Part shown: positions 25,035 through 34,420 of the stretch, piece by piece | Layout of the letters: each line of letters starts with the position of its first letter | Numbering within the stretch: position 1 is the first letter of the stretch | Assembly: GCF_900188485.1 (NCBI RefSeq) | Contig: NZ_FZPH01000009.1 | Coordinates: forward strand, 62,001 to 126,000 | Length of the DNA: 64,000 bases | Reading direction: 5' to 3' | Origin: Asanoa hainanensis | GTDB taxonomy: Bacteria; Actinomycetota; Actinomycetes; Mycobacteriales; Micromonosporaceae | The notes under the pieces: generated by a model | What the model was told of the DNA's origin: nothing | Seen by the model: only the letters and a program-made list of their open reading frames with translations | The model's database searches: none | Position numbers and translations under genes: made by a program

Positions 25035-26013
25035 TACTGCTGCCGGCACGGTAACGGCGACCGGCCTGGTGCTCGGCGCGCTGGGCGTGCTCGCGTTCAG
25101 CATGTCGCTGCCGGCCACCCGGGTCGCCGTGGAGCGCCTCGACCCGTGGTTCGTGGCGTTCGGCCGGGCCGTCGGCGCGGCGGTGCTCGCGGCGGTCTAC
25201 CTGCGGTTCACCCGGGCGCCCCGGCCGAACCGGACCCAGTGGCGGCGGCTCGCGGTCGTCGCCCTCGGTGTGGTGGCGGGCTTCCCCCTGTTCACCTCGC
25301 TCGCGCTGCGCGACGAGACCGCCGCACACGGCGCCGTCGTGGTGGGGGTGCTGCCGGCCATGACGGCCGTGTTCGCGGTGCTGCGGGCGGGGGAGCGGCC
25401 GCCGGGGACGTTCTGGCTCGCGAGCGCCGGCGGCCTGCTGGCGGTGCTGGTCTTCCTCGGGGCCAGCGGTACCGTACACGGTGGACTGTCGCTCGCGGAC
25501 CTGTTCCTGCTCGCCGCCGTCGTACTCTGCGGCCTGGGCTACGCCGAGGGCGGCGCACTGGCCCGCGAGCTGGGCGGAGCCCGCACCATCTGCTGGGCGC
25601 TGCTCGTGGCCTTGCCGGTCACCGTCCCAGTGACCGTCGCCGCGGCGGTCGCCGCGCCGCCGCACGCCGACGGTCCCGGCTGGGCCGCGTTCGGCTACCT
25701 GACGGTGGTCTCGATGTTCCTGGGCTTCTTCGCCTGGTACGCGGGCCTGGCCCGAGGCGGCATCGCCCGCGTCGGCCAGATCCAACTCGTGCAGCCAGTG
25801 CTCACCATGACCTGGTCTGCCCTGCTGCTCAGCGAGTCGGTCACCACGGGCGCGATCGCCGCGGCCCTGGCGGTACTGGTCTTCGTGGTGCTCACCCAAC
25901 GCACCCGCGCCGCAGGCGGTGCGCCCGCGGAGGTTGCCGATGGCGGCATGGCCGGGGAGGTCGTCGCGGGCGGTGTCTCCGCGACGGTCGACGCGCGGTC
26001 CCGGGCGCGCTGA
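25015..26013 (+). CDS. EamA/DMT-family transporter
   Basis: A 332-residue drug/metabolite transporter with ten predicted membrane helices in two EamA repeats (first helix LVLGALGVLAFSMSLPATRVAV; second repeat begins near GGLSLADLFLLAAVVLCGLGYAEGG) and a polar C-terminal tail of about 45 residues. Such proteins export amino acids, metabolites or toxic compounds. The ATG at 25015 overlaps the MocR start; GTG 25062 inside the first helix is a less likely alternative. Probably controlled by the divergent MocR regulator. Confidence 0.88.
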   Translation: MRSKSNATAAGTVTATGLVLGALGVLAFSMSLPATRVAVERLDPWFVAFGRAVGAAVLAAVYLRFTRAPRPNRTQWRRLAVVALGVVAGFPLFTSLALRDETAAHGAVVVGVLPAMTAVFAVLRAGERPPGTFWLASAGGLLAVLVFLGASGTVHGGLSLADLFLLAAVVLCGLGYAEGGALARELGGARTICWALLVALPVTVPVTVAAAVAAPPHADGPGWAAFGYLTVVSMFLGFFAWYAGLARGGIARVGQIQLVQPVLTMTWSALLLSESVTTGAIAAALAVLVFVVLTQRTRAAGGAPAEVADGGMAGEVVAGGVSATVDARSRAR

Positions 26014-26032
26014 CGGCGTCCGGGACCGCGCG
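25992..26032. terminator. Bidirectional terminator with perfect 13-bp stem
   Basis: CGCGCGGTCCCGG (25992-26004) pairs perfectly with CCGGGACCGCGCG (26020-26032) around a 15-nt loop. It straddles the EamA stop codon and precedes the stop of the convergent binding-protein gene at 26039, so it can end both transcripts. Confidence 0.75.
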
Positions 26033-26038
26033 GCGGAC

Positions 26039-26983
26039 CTAGGCGGCCAGGTGGCTCTGGATGTCGTCCAGGATCTTGTTCGCTGCCGTTACGCCGATGC
26101 CGGTCATCCAGGTTTCGGCCGGGACGTCCCAGGACTTGCCGGCCTTGACCGCGCCCAGGTCCTTCCACAGGTTGCCGCTCGTGACCTTGGCTTTCTGGCC
26201 CTCGGCGGTCGGGCCCTGGGCCGTCACGAACATGACGTCGCCGTCCAGGTCCGCGATGCGCTCCGGGCTCACCTTGTCGAAGCGCTTGTCGTCCTTGTTC
26301 GCCAGCAGTTGGCGCTCCGGGCGACCCAGGCCGATGTCGCCCAGGACGATGCCGGAGAAGCCGTCCGGGCCGTACACCCGGATCTCGGCCGGCATGAAGC
26401 GCACGATGGAGACCTCGACGTTCGCGGCGTTCGGGATCTTCGTGCCCAGCTCCTTGGCCCGGGTCTCGTACGCGGCGAGCAGGTCCTTGGCCTTCTGCTC
26501 CTGGCCCAGGGCCTTGCCGTCGAGGAGGAAGTTCTCCTTCCAGGTGATGCCGACCCGCTCGGTGAACACGGTCGGCGCGATCGCCGACAGCTCGTCGTAG
26601 AACTTTTCCTGGCGGAACTTGCTGCCCAGGATCAGGTCCGGCTGGAGCGCCGCTACGGCCTCCAGGTCCGGCTCGGAGATCTCGCCGACGGGCTTCATCG
26701 AAGACAGGTCGCCGAGGTACGCCGGCGGCTTGTCCAGCTCCGGCAGCTCCGTCGCGCCGACCGGGGTGATGCCCAGGCTGACCGCCGTGTCGATCTTATC
26801 CGTGTCCAGTACGACGACCCGCTTCGGGTGCAGCGGCACCGTCGTCGTGCCCATCGCGTGGGTGATCTGCTGGGTGGCGGCCTCGTCGGTGGTGCCGGCG
26901 ACCGGGTCGCTGGAGCACGCGGTGAGGGCCGCCGCGGCCAGCGCCAGGCCGGCGAGCACGGTCGCGGTTCTACGAGTCGACAT
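26039..26983 (-). CDS. Iron-siderophore ABC transporter substrate-binding lipoprotein
   Basis: A 314-residue FecB/FepB-type lipoprotein with lipobox LTAC (Cys23). The mature part has HPKRVVVLDTDKIDTAVSLGI and LEAVAALQPDLILGSKF, the standard opening of class III binding proteins for ferric siderophores. It is the last gene of the four-gene uptake operon, 16 nt after the ATPase stop. An upstream iron box makes iron repression likely. The siderophore is not deducible. Confidence 0.92.
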   Translation of the reverse strand: MSTRRTATVLAGLALAAAALTACSSDPVAGTTDEAATQQITHAMGTTTVPLHPKRVVVLDTDKIDTAVSLGITPVGATELPELDKPPAYLGDLSSMKPVGEISEPDLEAVAALQPDLILGSKFRQEKFYDELSAIAPTVFTERVGITWKENFLLDGKALGQEQKAKDLLAAYETRAKELGTKIPNAANVEVSIVRFMPAEIRVYGPDGFSGIVLGDIGLGRPERQLLANKDDKRFDKVSPERIADLDGDVMFVTAQGPTAEGQKAKVTSGNLWKDLGAVKAGKSWDVPAETWMTGIGVTAANKILDDIQSHLAA

Positions 26984-26999
26984 GGGATTTCCTAACTCT

Positions 27000-27767
27000 T
27001 CAGATGTGCAGTACGAGAGGTGCGGAGCTCACCGGGCACGGCACGACCACGGAGTCGAGCCCGAAGACGTCGCGGACCAGGTCGACGGTGACCACCTCGC
27101 GGGGTGGGCCGGCCGCGACCACCGTGCCGTCACGCATCGCGACGAGGTGGTCGGCATAGCGCGCCGCCTGGTTGAGGTCGTGCAGGACGGCCACGACGGT
27201 GCTGCCGCCGTCGCGCATGCCGCGCAGCAGGTTGAGCACCTCGACCTGGTGCGCCAGGTCCAGGAACGTGGTCGGCTCGTCGAGCAGCAGCGTCCCGGTC
27301 CGCTGGGCGAGCGCCATGGCGATCCAGACCCGCTGGCGCTGCCCGCCGGAGAGCTGGTCCACCGGTCGGTCCGCCAGCGACGCGACGCCGGCCTGCTCCA
27401 TGGCGGAGGCAACGGCCACCGTGTCCTCCGGCGACCACTGCTGCCACCACCGCTGGTGCGGCTGCCGGCCCCGACCGACCAGGTCGGACACGGTGACGCC
27501 CTCGGGCACCAGCGGGCTCTGCGGCAGTACGCCGAGCCGGCGGGCCACCTCGCGGGTCGGCAGGGAGGTGATGTCGCTGCCGTCCAGCAGCACCGTGCCC
27601 TGCCGGGCCGGCAGCAGCCGCGCGAGGGTGCGCAGCAGCGTCGACTTCCCGCAGGCGTTCGGGCCGACGATCACGGTGAACGCGCCGTCCGGCAACTCCA
27701 GGTCGAGCCCCTCGAACACCGCCCGGTCGTGGTAGCCGGCGGCGAGGTCCTGCGCGGTCAGCTTCAC
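27000..27767 (-). CDS. Iron-siderophore ABC transporter ATP-binding protein (FecE-like)
   Basis: A 255-residue ATPase with Walker A GPNACGKST, signature LSGGQRQR, Walker B LLLDEPTTFLDL and switch His in VLHDLNQAARYADH. FecE/FepC-type ATPases energise siderophore import. The GTG start at 27767 overlaps the upstream permease stop (GTGA). Longer upstream frames fall within the permease gene and are not credible. Confidence 0.94.
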   Translation of the reverse strand: MKLTAQDLAAGYHDRAVFEGLDLELPDGAFTVIVGPNACGKSTLLRTLARLLPARQGTVLLDGSDITSLPTREVARRLGVLPQSPLVPEGVTVSDLVGRGRQPHQRWWQQWSPEDTVAVASAMEQAGVASLADRPVDQLSGGQRQRVWIAMALAQRTGTLLLDEPTTFLDLAHQVEVLNLLRGMRDGGSTVVAVLHDLNQAARYADHLVAMRDGTVVAAGPPREVVTVDLVRDVFGLDSVVVPCPVSSAPLVLHI

Positions 27768-28771
27768 TGTTTCCTCCGGACGAGCAGGAACAACAGGTAC
27801 GGGCCGCCGATCGCGGCGGTGACCACGCCGGCCGGAAGCTGGGTCGGTGCGAACACCAGGCGCCCGACCAGGTCGGCCAGCACCACCAGCAGGGCGCCGG
27901 TCAGGCCGGCGGCGACCAGCGGCGGGCGTTCGGCGCGGACCAGCCGGCGGGCCACCTGCGGTGCGACCAGCGCGACGAAGTCGACGGCGCCGACCTGGGC
28001 CGTGACCATCGCGGCGAGCAGCACGCCGGCGGCGGCCAGGCCGACCCGGCGGGCTACCGGGCGGGTGCCGAGGCCGCGGGCCGTGTCGTCGTCGAGCGCG
28101 CTGGTGCGCAGCGCCCACCCCGCCCAGAACAGCACCGGCAGCAGCACGACCAGGGTGCCGGACAGCCACAGGGTCTCGGTCCAGCCGCGGCCGGCTAGGG
28201 TGCCGACGAGCCAGATGTGCGCGCGTTGCCCGTCGATCGGCTCGGCGGTGAGCATGACGATCTCGGTGAGTGCCCGCAGCGCGATGGCGACGGCGACGCC
28301 GGCGAGCACGAACCGCTTCGCGGCCAGGCCGTGCCGGGCGCCGAGCGCGAGCACCATCGCCGCCGCGAGCAGCCCGCCGGCCAGCGCCGACGGCGCGATC
28401 ACGGCGGCCGCGGCGCCGCTGGTCAGCGCGACCGTGGCGGCCAGCCCGGCGCCCTGGGTGATGCCGATGATGTCGGGGCTGGCCAGGGAGTTGCGGGCGA
28501 CGCTCTGGATCAGCGCCCCGGCCACCCCGAACAGCACGCCGACCGCGACCGCGAGCACAGCCCGGGGGAGGCGGAGGCGTTGCACCACGACGTCGTACGG
28601 GGTGCCGGCACCGGACAGCGACCGCAGCACGTCGCCGGGCGCCACGTACGGCTTGCCGAGCGAGACCGCGAGCACCAGCGCGACGGCCAGCAGCACCAGC
28701 AGCACGAGCGAGACGGCCACGGCGCGCTGGCGGACGACCAGCGACGCGCCCCCGAGACGAAGAACGGTCAT
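27764..28771 (-). CDS. Iron-siderophore ABC transporter permease (FecCD family)
   Basis: A 335-residue permease with about nine to ten helices and family motifs LPRAVLAVAVGVLFGVAGALIQSVARNSLASPDIIG (N-terminal FecCD signature) and a C-terminal coupling loop around GAVDFVALVAPQVAR. It is coupled to the first permease (ATGA overlap) and would form a heterodimer with it. ATG 28771 is certain from that overlap. Confidence 0.93.
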   Translation of the reverse strand: MTVLRLGGASLVVRQRAVAVSLVLLVLLAVALVLAVSLGKPYVAPGDVLRSLSGAGTPYDVVVQRLRLPRAVLAVAVGVLFGVAGALIQSVARNSLASPDIIGITQGAGLAATVALTSGAAAAVIAPSALAGGLLAAAMVLALGARHGLAAKRFVLAGVAVAIALRALTEIVMLTAEPIDGQRAHIWLVGTLAGRGWTETLWLSGTLVVLLPVLFWAGWALRTSALDDDTARGLGTRPVARRVGLAAAGVLLAAMVTAQVGAVDFVALVAPQVARRLVRAERPPLVAAGLTGALLVVLADLVGRLVFAPTQLPAGVVTAAIGGPYLLFLLVRRKQ

Positions 28772-29757
28772 GCCGACACCACCTTGGCCCGGGTCACCAG
28801 GACGGCGAGCAGCGGTGCGCCGATCAGCGCGGTCACGATGCCCGCCGACACCTCGCCCGGCAGCGCGACGACGCGGCCGATCACGTCGGCGGTCAGCAGC
28901 AGCGCGGGGCCGAGCAGCACCGAGGTGGCCAGCACCCACCGTTGGTCGCTGCCGACCAGGAAGCGCGCGAGGTGCGGCACGGCGAGGCCGACGAACGCGA
29001 TCGGGCCGGCGGCCGCCACGCCCGCGCCGGTGAGCAGCACCGCCGCGACTCCGCCGCCGATCCGGGTCAGGCCGACCCGGGTGCCCAGGCCGCGCGCGAC
29101 GTCGTCGCCGAGCGCGAGCGAGTCCAGGCCGCGGGCCACCACGGCGGCGAGCACGAGGCCGGTCAGCAGGAACGGCAGCACCTGGAGCGCGACGCCCGAG
29201 TCCCGGCCGGTCAGCCCGCCGACGACCCAGAAGCGGAACTCCTCGAACGTACGGGCGTCGGCGCTGAGCAGCCCGGCGGTGATCGCGCCCAGGCTCGCGT
29301 CCAGGGCGGCGCCGACGAGCGCCAGGGTCACGGGGGAGGCGCCGTCCCGGGTGCGCGCGGCGACGCCGAAGACCAGCAGCCCGGCACCGAGGGCACCGGC
29401 GATGCCGAACCAGACGTACCCGGTCAGCGAGCCGATCCCGAACAGCGTGATGGCCACGACGACGCCGAGCGAGGCGCCCGCGCTGATGCCCAGGATCCGG
29501 GGCTCGGCCAGCGGGTTGCGGGTCAGCGCCTGGAGCAGCACGCCGGCGGCGGCCAGGGCCGCGCCGACGACGAGGCCGAGCAGCGTCCGGGGCACCCGCA
29601 GGTCCCAGACGACGCTGGCGGCCTCACCACCGTCCGGAGCGACGAGCGCGTGCCAGACGCGCCCGATGCTCAACGGATTGCTGCCCACCGCGAGGCTGGC
29701 CAGCACGACCAGGACGAGCAACGCCACCCCGGCCAGCAGCACCAATCGACGACGCAC
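28768..29757 (-). CDS. Iron-siderophore ABC transporter permease (FecCD family), first gene of operon
   Basis: A 329-residue permease with motifs LRVPRTLLGLVVGAALAAAGVLLQALTRNPLAEPRILG and GPIAFVGLAVPHLARFLVG, diagnostic for the BtuC/FecCD fold. It starts nine bases downstream of a DtxR/IdeR-type iron box (29766-29784), so the operon is expected to be repressed by iron. It heads the order permease-permease-ATPase-binding protein. Confidence 0.93.
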   Translation of the reverse strand: MRRRLVLLAGVALLVLVVLASLAVGSNPLSIGRVWHALVAPDGGEAASVVWDLRVPRTLLGLVVGAALAAAGVLLQALTRNPLAEPRILGISAGASLGVVVAITLFGIGSLTGYVWFGIAGALGAGLLVFGVAARTRDGASPVTLALVGAALDASLGAITAGLLSADARTFEEFRFWVVGGLTGRDSGVALQVLPFLLTGLVLAAVVARGLDSLALGDDVARGLGTRVGLTRIGGGVAAVLLTGAGVAAAGPIAFVGLAVPHLARFLVGSDQRWVLATSVLLGPALLLTADVIGRVVALPGEVSAGIVTALIGAPLLAVLVTRAKVVSA

Positions 29758-29765
29758 CCGAATCC

Positions 29766-29784
29766 TTAGCTAAGCCTGCCCTAA
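29766..29784. promoter_or_regulatory. DtxR/IdeR-type iron box
   Basis: TTAGCTAAGCCTGCCCTAA matches the known consensus TTAGGTTAGGCTAACCTAA at 14 of 19 positions, including both outer TTAG/CTAA arms. It ends 9 bp before the first permease start. Repression by an IdeR/DmdR1 orthologue in iron-rich conditions is the expected regulation. Confidence 0.8.
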
Positions 29785-29835
29785 CTGCGAAGGGCACTCT
29801 AATAGCCGGACTCACGCCGTGTCCCAGCCGGTGAT

Positions 29836-32055
29836 CTAGCGCACGTCGAAGACCCCCGCGAACGAAGGCCACGCCGCAGCCCGGCAGTAGACCGGGATCA
29901 GGTCGATCGGGGTGTCCCGCCGGTGTTCCTGGCCACCGAGAACAACGTCTCCGGTCCACACGTCGACCCAGTCGCCGGCTGGCAGATAGCTCGTCCAGGA
30001 CGTCGCCCCCGGCGAGGTGACGGGGTTGACCAACAGGTCGGCGCCGAGCATCCACTGCCGTGGCCTGGTCCAGACGAAACTGTCGGCGGGCTGGTCGAAG
30101 AACAGCGGCCGCATCAACGGCCGGTCGGTCGCGATCGTCGTGGCGGCCTCTCGGGCCAGGTACGCCACCAGGCGCTCGCGCAGGTGGGCGAACCGCCGGA
30201 AGACCGGCACGACCCGCTCGTCACCGGACGTCTCGGCGACGTGCCAGGGCGTGCGGTCGCGCGGCGGAAGCTGGTGGTGGTTGAACTCCGAGTGGTACTG
30301 CATGATCGGCATGAAGGTGGACGCGGCCGCCGCGCGCAGGTAGAGCTCCGCGTCGGGCACCGGTCCGGAGAAGCCCGCGAGGTCCCAGCCCCAGTAGACG
30401 ATCCCGCAGGCGGCCGCCGTCAGTCCGGCCGTGACGGAGTTGCGGAACGCCTCCCAGGTCGAGTCCTCGTCGCCCGCCCAGAACACGCCGTGCGCCTGCG
30501 AGCCGGTGAACCCGCTACGGGAGAACGTGACCGGTGCCTTGCCGTGGGCGCGCAGCAGGTCACCGAACGCCCGGGCGTAGTGCACCGGATAGCGGTTGTT
30601 GCCCTCGTCGCCGCGGCTGCCGTCGCCGTACCGCAGGTCGTGTCCCCAGGCGTGCTCGCCGCCGTCGGTCTTGAACCCGTCGACGTCCCAGTCCCGCACG
30701 AGGTAGGCGCGCTTGGCCGTCCACCACTCGCGCGTCGCGGCCGTGGACAGGTCCGGCAGGAGCGACTTCGGGAACCACCAACCCCGGTTGTGGTACGGCG
30801 TGCCGTCGTCCTCGAGCACGGCGTGCCCGCCGGCCACCAGCGCGGCACCCTCGGCCAGCACCTGCTCGTGCAGCCCGGGCTCGGAGTCCGCGGTCTTCAG
30901 CAGCGGGATCTGCCACAGCAGCACCTTGACGTGCCGGTCGTGCAGCTCCGCGACCATGCCCCTCGGGTCCGGCCAGGCGCCGTCGGCGGGATAGCCGAAG
31001 TCGCCGTCCTTGAACGGCGACCCGTCCGGGTGCGGCGCATACAAGGCATCCCGGGGGATCATGATGCCTTCCTCGTCACTCCACGCCTCGATGACCACCG
31101 CGCCGACCGGGATGTCGAGCTCGCGGTGCTTGTCCATCCGGTCCAGGACGATCCGCTGGGTGTTCCACTCGTTGCCGGACGCCCAGAGCCGGAACACCCA
31201 GTCGGGCAGCTCCTCGGCCCGGCCGGCCTCGTCCAGGAACGCGCTCAGCACCGCGGTCGGGGTGCCGTCATAGATCGCGAGGTCGACGCTCTCCTTCGCG
31301 CTGCCGCCGAGCGCGACCTCGACGACGAGCCGGTCCGGAGTGGTCGCGCCGACGTCGTACCAGGTGCGCCGGCTGGTCCGCACGTGGAAGCCCCAGCTGT
31401 CGGTGCCGATCACATGGGCGAACGGCATCGGCAGGTACGTGCGGCCGTGCGCGCCCTGCGCCTTGTACTGCTCGAAGACCACGGCGTCGAGCCGCCGCCC
31501 GGCCTGGTCGAGGTGGTCGAAGCGCTCGCCGAACCCGACGACGTGGTCACCGGGCCGCAGCGCGAGGGCGAAGCGGGCACGGTGCACGCCGTCGGCGGAG
31601 ACCAGCCACTCGACGTCACCGGCGAGGCGCTCTCCGCCGCCGGTCAGCGCCACGTCGACGCCGACCGGGACGTTGGTCGTCCAGTCGGCCGAGACGACGC
31701 GAAACCACTCTGTCGACTGGTCTCCCGCGACGAACCGGTAGTCGGCGCTCCCGGTGACGGGCGGGGACTCGACGGCCCAACCGCCGTCCCCGCCCAGCGC
31801 CGCGGCCTGCGCGCCCGCGAGGTGGCCTTCGCCACCGGCCAGCGCGGCCGCGTCGGCGGCACTGCCCGCGTGGGGTGCCAGCGCGAGCGAGACCAGGCCG
31901 TCGGCGGTCCGCCACTCACAGCTGACCGAGTCCACCTCGGCAGAAGCCCACACACCGAGCACCACGCGCTGCCCGGCCAAGGGCAGCACCGGCACCCGCT
32001 GGTCCAGCGACGTGGCGTACGGGTGCTCGATCCCGTGTGGACGGTGTCGGATCAT
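29836..32055 (-). CDS. Glycoside hydrolase family 31 (alpha-glucosidase/alpha-xylosidase)
   Basis: A 739-residue GH31 enzyme. The N-terminal beta-sandwich contains VVGFGERFDHLDQAGRRLD, the catalytic barrel has WASGNEWNTQRIVLDRMDKHRELDIP and VLLWQIPL, the nucleophile Asp is in DGFKTDGGE near residue 463 and the acid/base Asp in WAGDEDSTW near residue 528. No signal peptide, so it acts in the cytosol on imported oligosaccharides. The start ATG overlaps the GH15-like gene's stop. The motif FKTDGGE is closer to YicI-like xylosidases than to maltases, but specificity is not secure. Confidence 0.93.
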   Translation of the reverse strand: MIRHRPHGIEHPYATSLDQRVPVLPLAGQRVVLGVWASAEVDSVSCEWRTADGLVSLALAPHAGSAADAAALAGGEGHLAGAQAAALGGDGGWAVESPPVTGSADYRFVAGDQSTEWFRVVSADWTTNVPVGVDVALTGGGERLAGDVEWLVSADGVHRARFALALRPGDHVVGFGERFDHLDQAGRRLDAVVFEQYKAQGAHGRTYLPMPFAHVIGTDSWGFHVRTSRRTWYDVGATTPDRLVVEVALGGSAKESVDLAIYDGTPTAVLSAFLDEAGRAEELPDWVFRLWASGNEWNTQRIVLDRMDKHRELDIPVGAVVIEAWSDEEGIMIPRDALYAPHPDGSPFKDGDFGYPADGAWPDPRGMVAELHDRHVKVLLWQIPLLKTADSEPGLHEQVLAEGAALVAGGHAVLEDDGTPYHNRGWWFPKSLLPDLSTAATREWWTAKRAYLVRDWDVDGFKTDGGEHAWGHDLRYGDGSRGDEGNNRYPVHYARAFGDLLRAHGKAPVTFSRSGFTGSQAHGVFWAGDEDSTWEAFRNSVTAGLTAAACGIVYWGWDLAGFSGPVPDAELYLRAAAASTFMPIMQYHSEFNHHQLPPRDRTPWHVAETSGDERVVPVFRRFAHLRERLVAYLAREAATTIATDRPLMRPLFFDQPADSFVWTRPRQWMLGADLLVNPVTSPGATSWTSYLPAGDWVDVWTGDVVLGGQEHRRDTPIDLIPVYCRAAAWPSFAGVFDVR

Positions 32056-33134
32056 GCCAGCACTCCCAGCTCGTCGGCGAGAATCAGGTACATGCCGTGT
32101 GACCACAGCAGCGGCGTCGCGACCGGCCCCCAGCGGTCGAGCCACTCCTGGCGGCTCGCCGGGTGCAGCAGGTGGTGGGGGACCTGCTCGGGCAGCTCGC
32201 CGTCGGCGGTCGCCTGGTCCGCGATCCAGCTCAGGTGCCGCCAGGCGCCGGCCCGGTCTCCGGCGCGGGCCAGGTTCCAGCCGAGCAGCGCGGACAGCAG
32301 CAGCCACTGGCCGCCGCCGTAGAAGACGTCGGCGGTGAAGCGGTGCACGCCGCCGTCGACGTCGAGGTCCGCCGCGACCTTGGCGAGGGTCGCGGCGGCC
32401 AGCGGGGATCCGGGGGAGACCAGCCCGAACGGGACGACGCAGGCCGGCAGCGAGCCGTCGACGGCGGGGGAGCCCAGCCACTTCACGAGGTGGCCGTCGC
32501 GCACCCCTTCGGTCAGGGCCAGCTGTCGCGCCGCCTCGGCAGCCGAAGCCGCCGAGGTCGCACGGTCGCCGGTCAGCACGACGAGCGAAGAACGGAGCCC
32601 GCCGTGGATCGCGCCCAGCGTCGAGACGTGCCGGTGCTCGACGTGCTCCTCCCACCAGTCGTAGCAGGGTCGGTCCCAGAACGCGGTGAGGAAGTCGACG
32701 GCGACCTCGATGCCGGGCAGCCAGCGGGCCGGGTCGAGCCCGTGCCGCCGCGCGTGGGTGACCACCGACCACAGCCAGGTGCCGTAGCCGTCGGTCTGGA
32801 AGTCCCACCAGGGGTCGGAACCGTCGCCGCCGTCGAACGTGAAGCGGGTCGGGAGCATCTGCTCGATCGGTGCGGCGGCGCCGGCCGACCGCAACCGGTC
32901 GACCTGCCCTCGCCGGTCGGCCAGGACGCGGCTGACCCAGTCGTGGAAGCGGTTGGCCGAGGAGACGTCCCCGTACCGGGAGACGCCCTCGGCGGTGAAG
33001 CCACCGTCGCGCAGCCAGGCATAGCCGCGGTACGCCGAGAAGGTCGGCGCGGCCGGGTAGGCGCCGCCGGGGTGCTGGTGTGCGGTGATGACGGCGTGGC
33101 TGCGAGCGGCCAGCGCGACGGTGGTCGTGGTCAC
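32052..33134 (-). CDS. GH15-like glucan hydrolase
   Basis: A 360-residue (alpha/alpha)6-barrel protein. YRGYAWLRDGGFTAEG is the substrate-binding WLRD motif of GH15, CYDWWEEHVEHRHVSTLGA carries the general acid Glu near residue 160 (compare the DLWEE motif of glucoamylases), and TADGELPEQV is the usual place of the base Glu. It lacks the N-terminal beta-sandwich of long bacterial GH15 enzymes. Cytosolic. GTG 33134 overlaps the binding-protein stop. It likely works with the GH31 enzyme on imported alpha-glucans. Confidence 0.85.
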   Translation of the reverse strand: MTTTTVALAARSHAVITAHQHPGGAYPAAPTFSAYRGYAWLRDGGFTAEGVSRYGDVSSANRFHDWVSRVLADRRGQVDRLRSAGAAAPIEQMLPTRFTFDGGDGSDPWWDFQTDGYGTWLWSVVTHARRHGLDPARWLPGIEVAVDFLTAFWDRPCYDWWEEHVEHRHVSTLGAIHGGLRSSLVVLTGDRATSAASAAEAARQLALTEGVRDGHLVKWLGSPAVDGSLPACVVPFGLVSPGSPLAAATLAKVAADLDVDGGVHRFTADVFYGGGQWLLLSALLGWNLARAGDRAGAWRHLSWIADQATADGELPEQVPHHLLHPASRQEWLDRWGPVATPLLWSHGMYLILADELGVLA

Positions 33135-34387
33135 GCGAGGAGCTTGTCGACGGCCTTTTGGGCATCGGCGAGTGCGGTGGCGACGTCCTTGCGGCCGGCC
33201 GCGGCGGCCGATAGCTCCTTGTTGACGGCGTCCTGCATCTCCTGCTGGCGCTCGATGACCGGCGGTAGGACGGTCGCGTCGAGCGAGTCGAAGACGGCCT
33301 GCCGGTTGGCGGGCTTGCCGGCGGTCAGGTAGCTGTCCACCTTGCCGGTGTCGGCGACCGGCGGCAGCTCCCAGCTCGTGGCGAGTCGAGCCTTGACCAT
33401 GTCGTCGGACGAGGTGAGGAAGGTGACCCATTTCTGGGCGGCCGCCTGGTTCTTGCTCGCGGCGGACACGACGGCGCCGTTGGTGAACATCGCCGACGCC
33501 TTCTTCGTGTCACCGGGCTCGACGGCGATGTCCCAGTCGAACTTCGCGTCGGCGAGGCCGGAGAACATCCAGATGCCGCTGTGCCACATGGCCAGCTTGC
33601 CGTCCTTGAACAGCTTGGAGTCGAAGTCGGGGGTGCCGGCGCCCTGGGCCTCGGTCGGCATGGTCTTGCCGGCCTTGGCGACCAGGAACTCGGCGGCCTT
33701 GCGCCCGGCGTCGGAGTTGAAGGTCGAGGACTTCTTGTCCGGTGCCAGGAACTCGCCGCCGGCCTGGTCGAGCGTCTTGTAGAACTCGAAGAACGAGATC
33801 GGCTGGTAGTCGCCCCAGACGCCGTTGCCCTTGTTGGTCAGCTTGGTCGCCGCCGCCTGCTCGTCGGCCCACGTCCAGCTCGCGGTCGGCGGTGCGACCC
33901 CGGCCGCCGCGAACAGGTCCTTGTTGTAGAACAGCACGACGTTGGAGAACGACGCCGGCAGGCCGTACTGCTTGCCGTCGGCCTTGAAAGCATCGAGCAG
34001 GGACGGCTTGTACGGTGCGGCGTCCACGCCCTTGAGCTCGGCCAGCGAGCCGTTGGCGGTGTAGGTCACGAAGTTCTCGTAGTTGAGCTCGAAGGCGTCG
34101 CCCGCGGTGCCACCGGCGACGGCGGTCTGGAGCTTGGTGAAGTAGTCCGCGTACGGCAGCGTCTCGATCTGGACCGTGATGTCGGGGTTGGCGGACTCGA
34201 ACGCGGTCTTGATGGCGTCGAGGTCCTTCTCGTGACCGTCGTTGGCGGAGAAGTTCATGTAGCGGACGGTGGTCTTGCCGGCGACCGGCTCGTCCGAGCG
34301 GGTGGCCGATCCCTGCGAGCAGGCGGCCAGTGCCAGCGCCAGTGCAGCGACGACGGGCACGGCGGTGCGTCTGACGAAACTCCTCAT
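33131..34387 (-). CDS. Sugar ABC transporter substrate-binding lipoprotein (CUT1)
   Basis: A 418-residue lipoprotein; signal peptide ends LALAAC (Cys23). Features of CUT1 binding proteins: VRYMNFSANDGHEKDLDAIKTAFESANPDITVQIETLPYADYFTKL and YGLPASFSNVVLFYNKDLFAAAG. It lies between the permease genes and the two glycosidases, so it probably delivers the alpha-glucan oligosaccharides that the downstream enzymes cut. It is separated from the permease by 33 nt and coupled to the GH15-like gene. Confidence 0.92.
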   Translation of the reverse strand: MRSFVRRTAVPVVAALALALAACSQGSATRSDEPVAGKTTVRYMNFSANDGHEKDLDAIKTAFESANPDITVQIETLPYADYFTKLQTAVAGGTAGDAFELNYENFVTYTANGSLAELKGVDAAPYKPSLLDAFKADGKQYGLPASFSNVVLFYNKDLFAAAGVAPPTASWTWADEQAAATKLTNKGNGVWGDYQPISFFEFYKTLDQAGGEFLAPDKKSSTFNSDAGRKAAEFLVAKAGKTMPTEAQGAGTPDFDSKLFKDGKLAMWHSGIWMFSGLADAKFDWDIAVEPGDTKKASAMFTNGAVVSAASKNQAAAQKWVTFLTSSDDMVKARLATSWELPPVADTGKVDSYLTAGKPANRQAVFDSLDATVLPPVIERQQEMQDAVNKELSAAAAGRKDVATALADAQKAVDKLLA

Positions 34388-34420
34388 GTCAGCGTTCCTT
34401 TCGTAACCGGGGGATGGGGT

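Noticed and set aside
26039-29757. Siderophore biosynthesis genes near the uptake operon
   Set aside because: No NRPS, IucA/C-like or hydroxylase genes are present; only uptake components were found.
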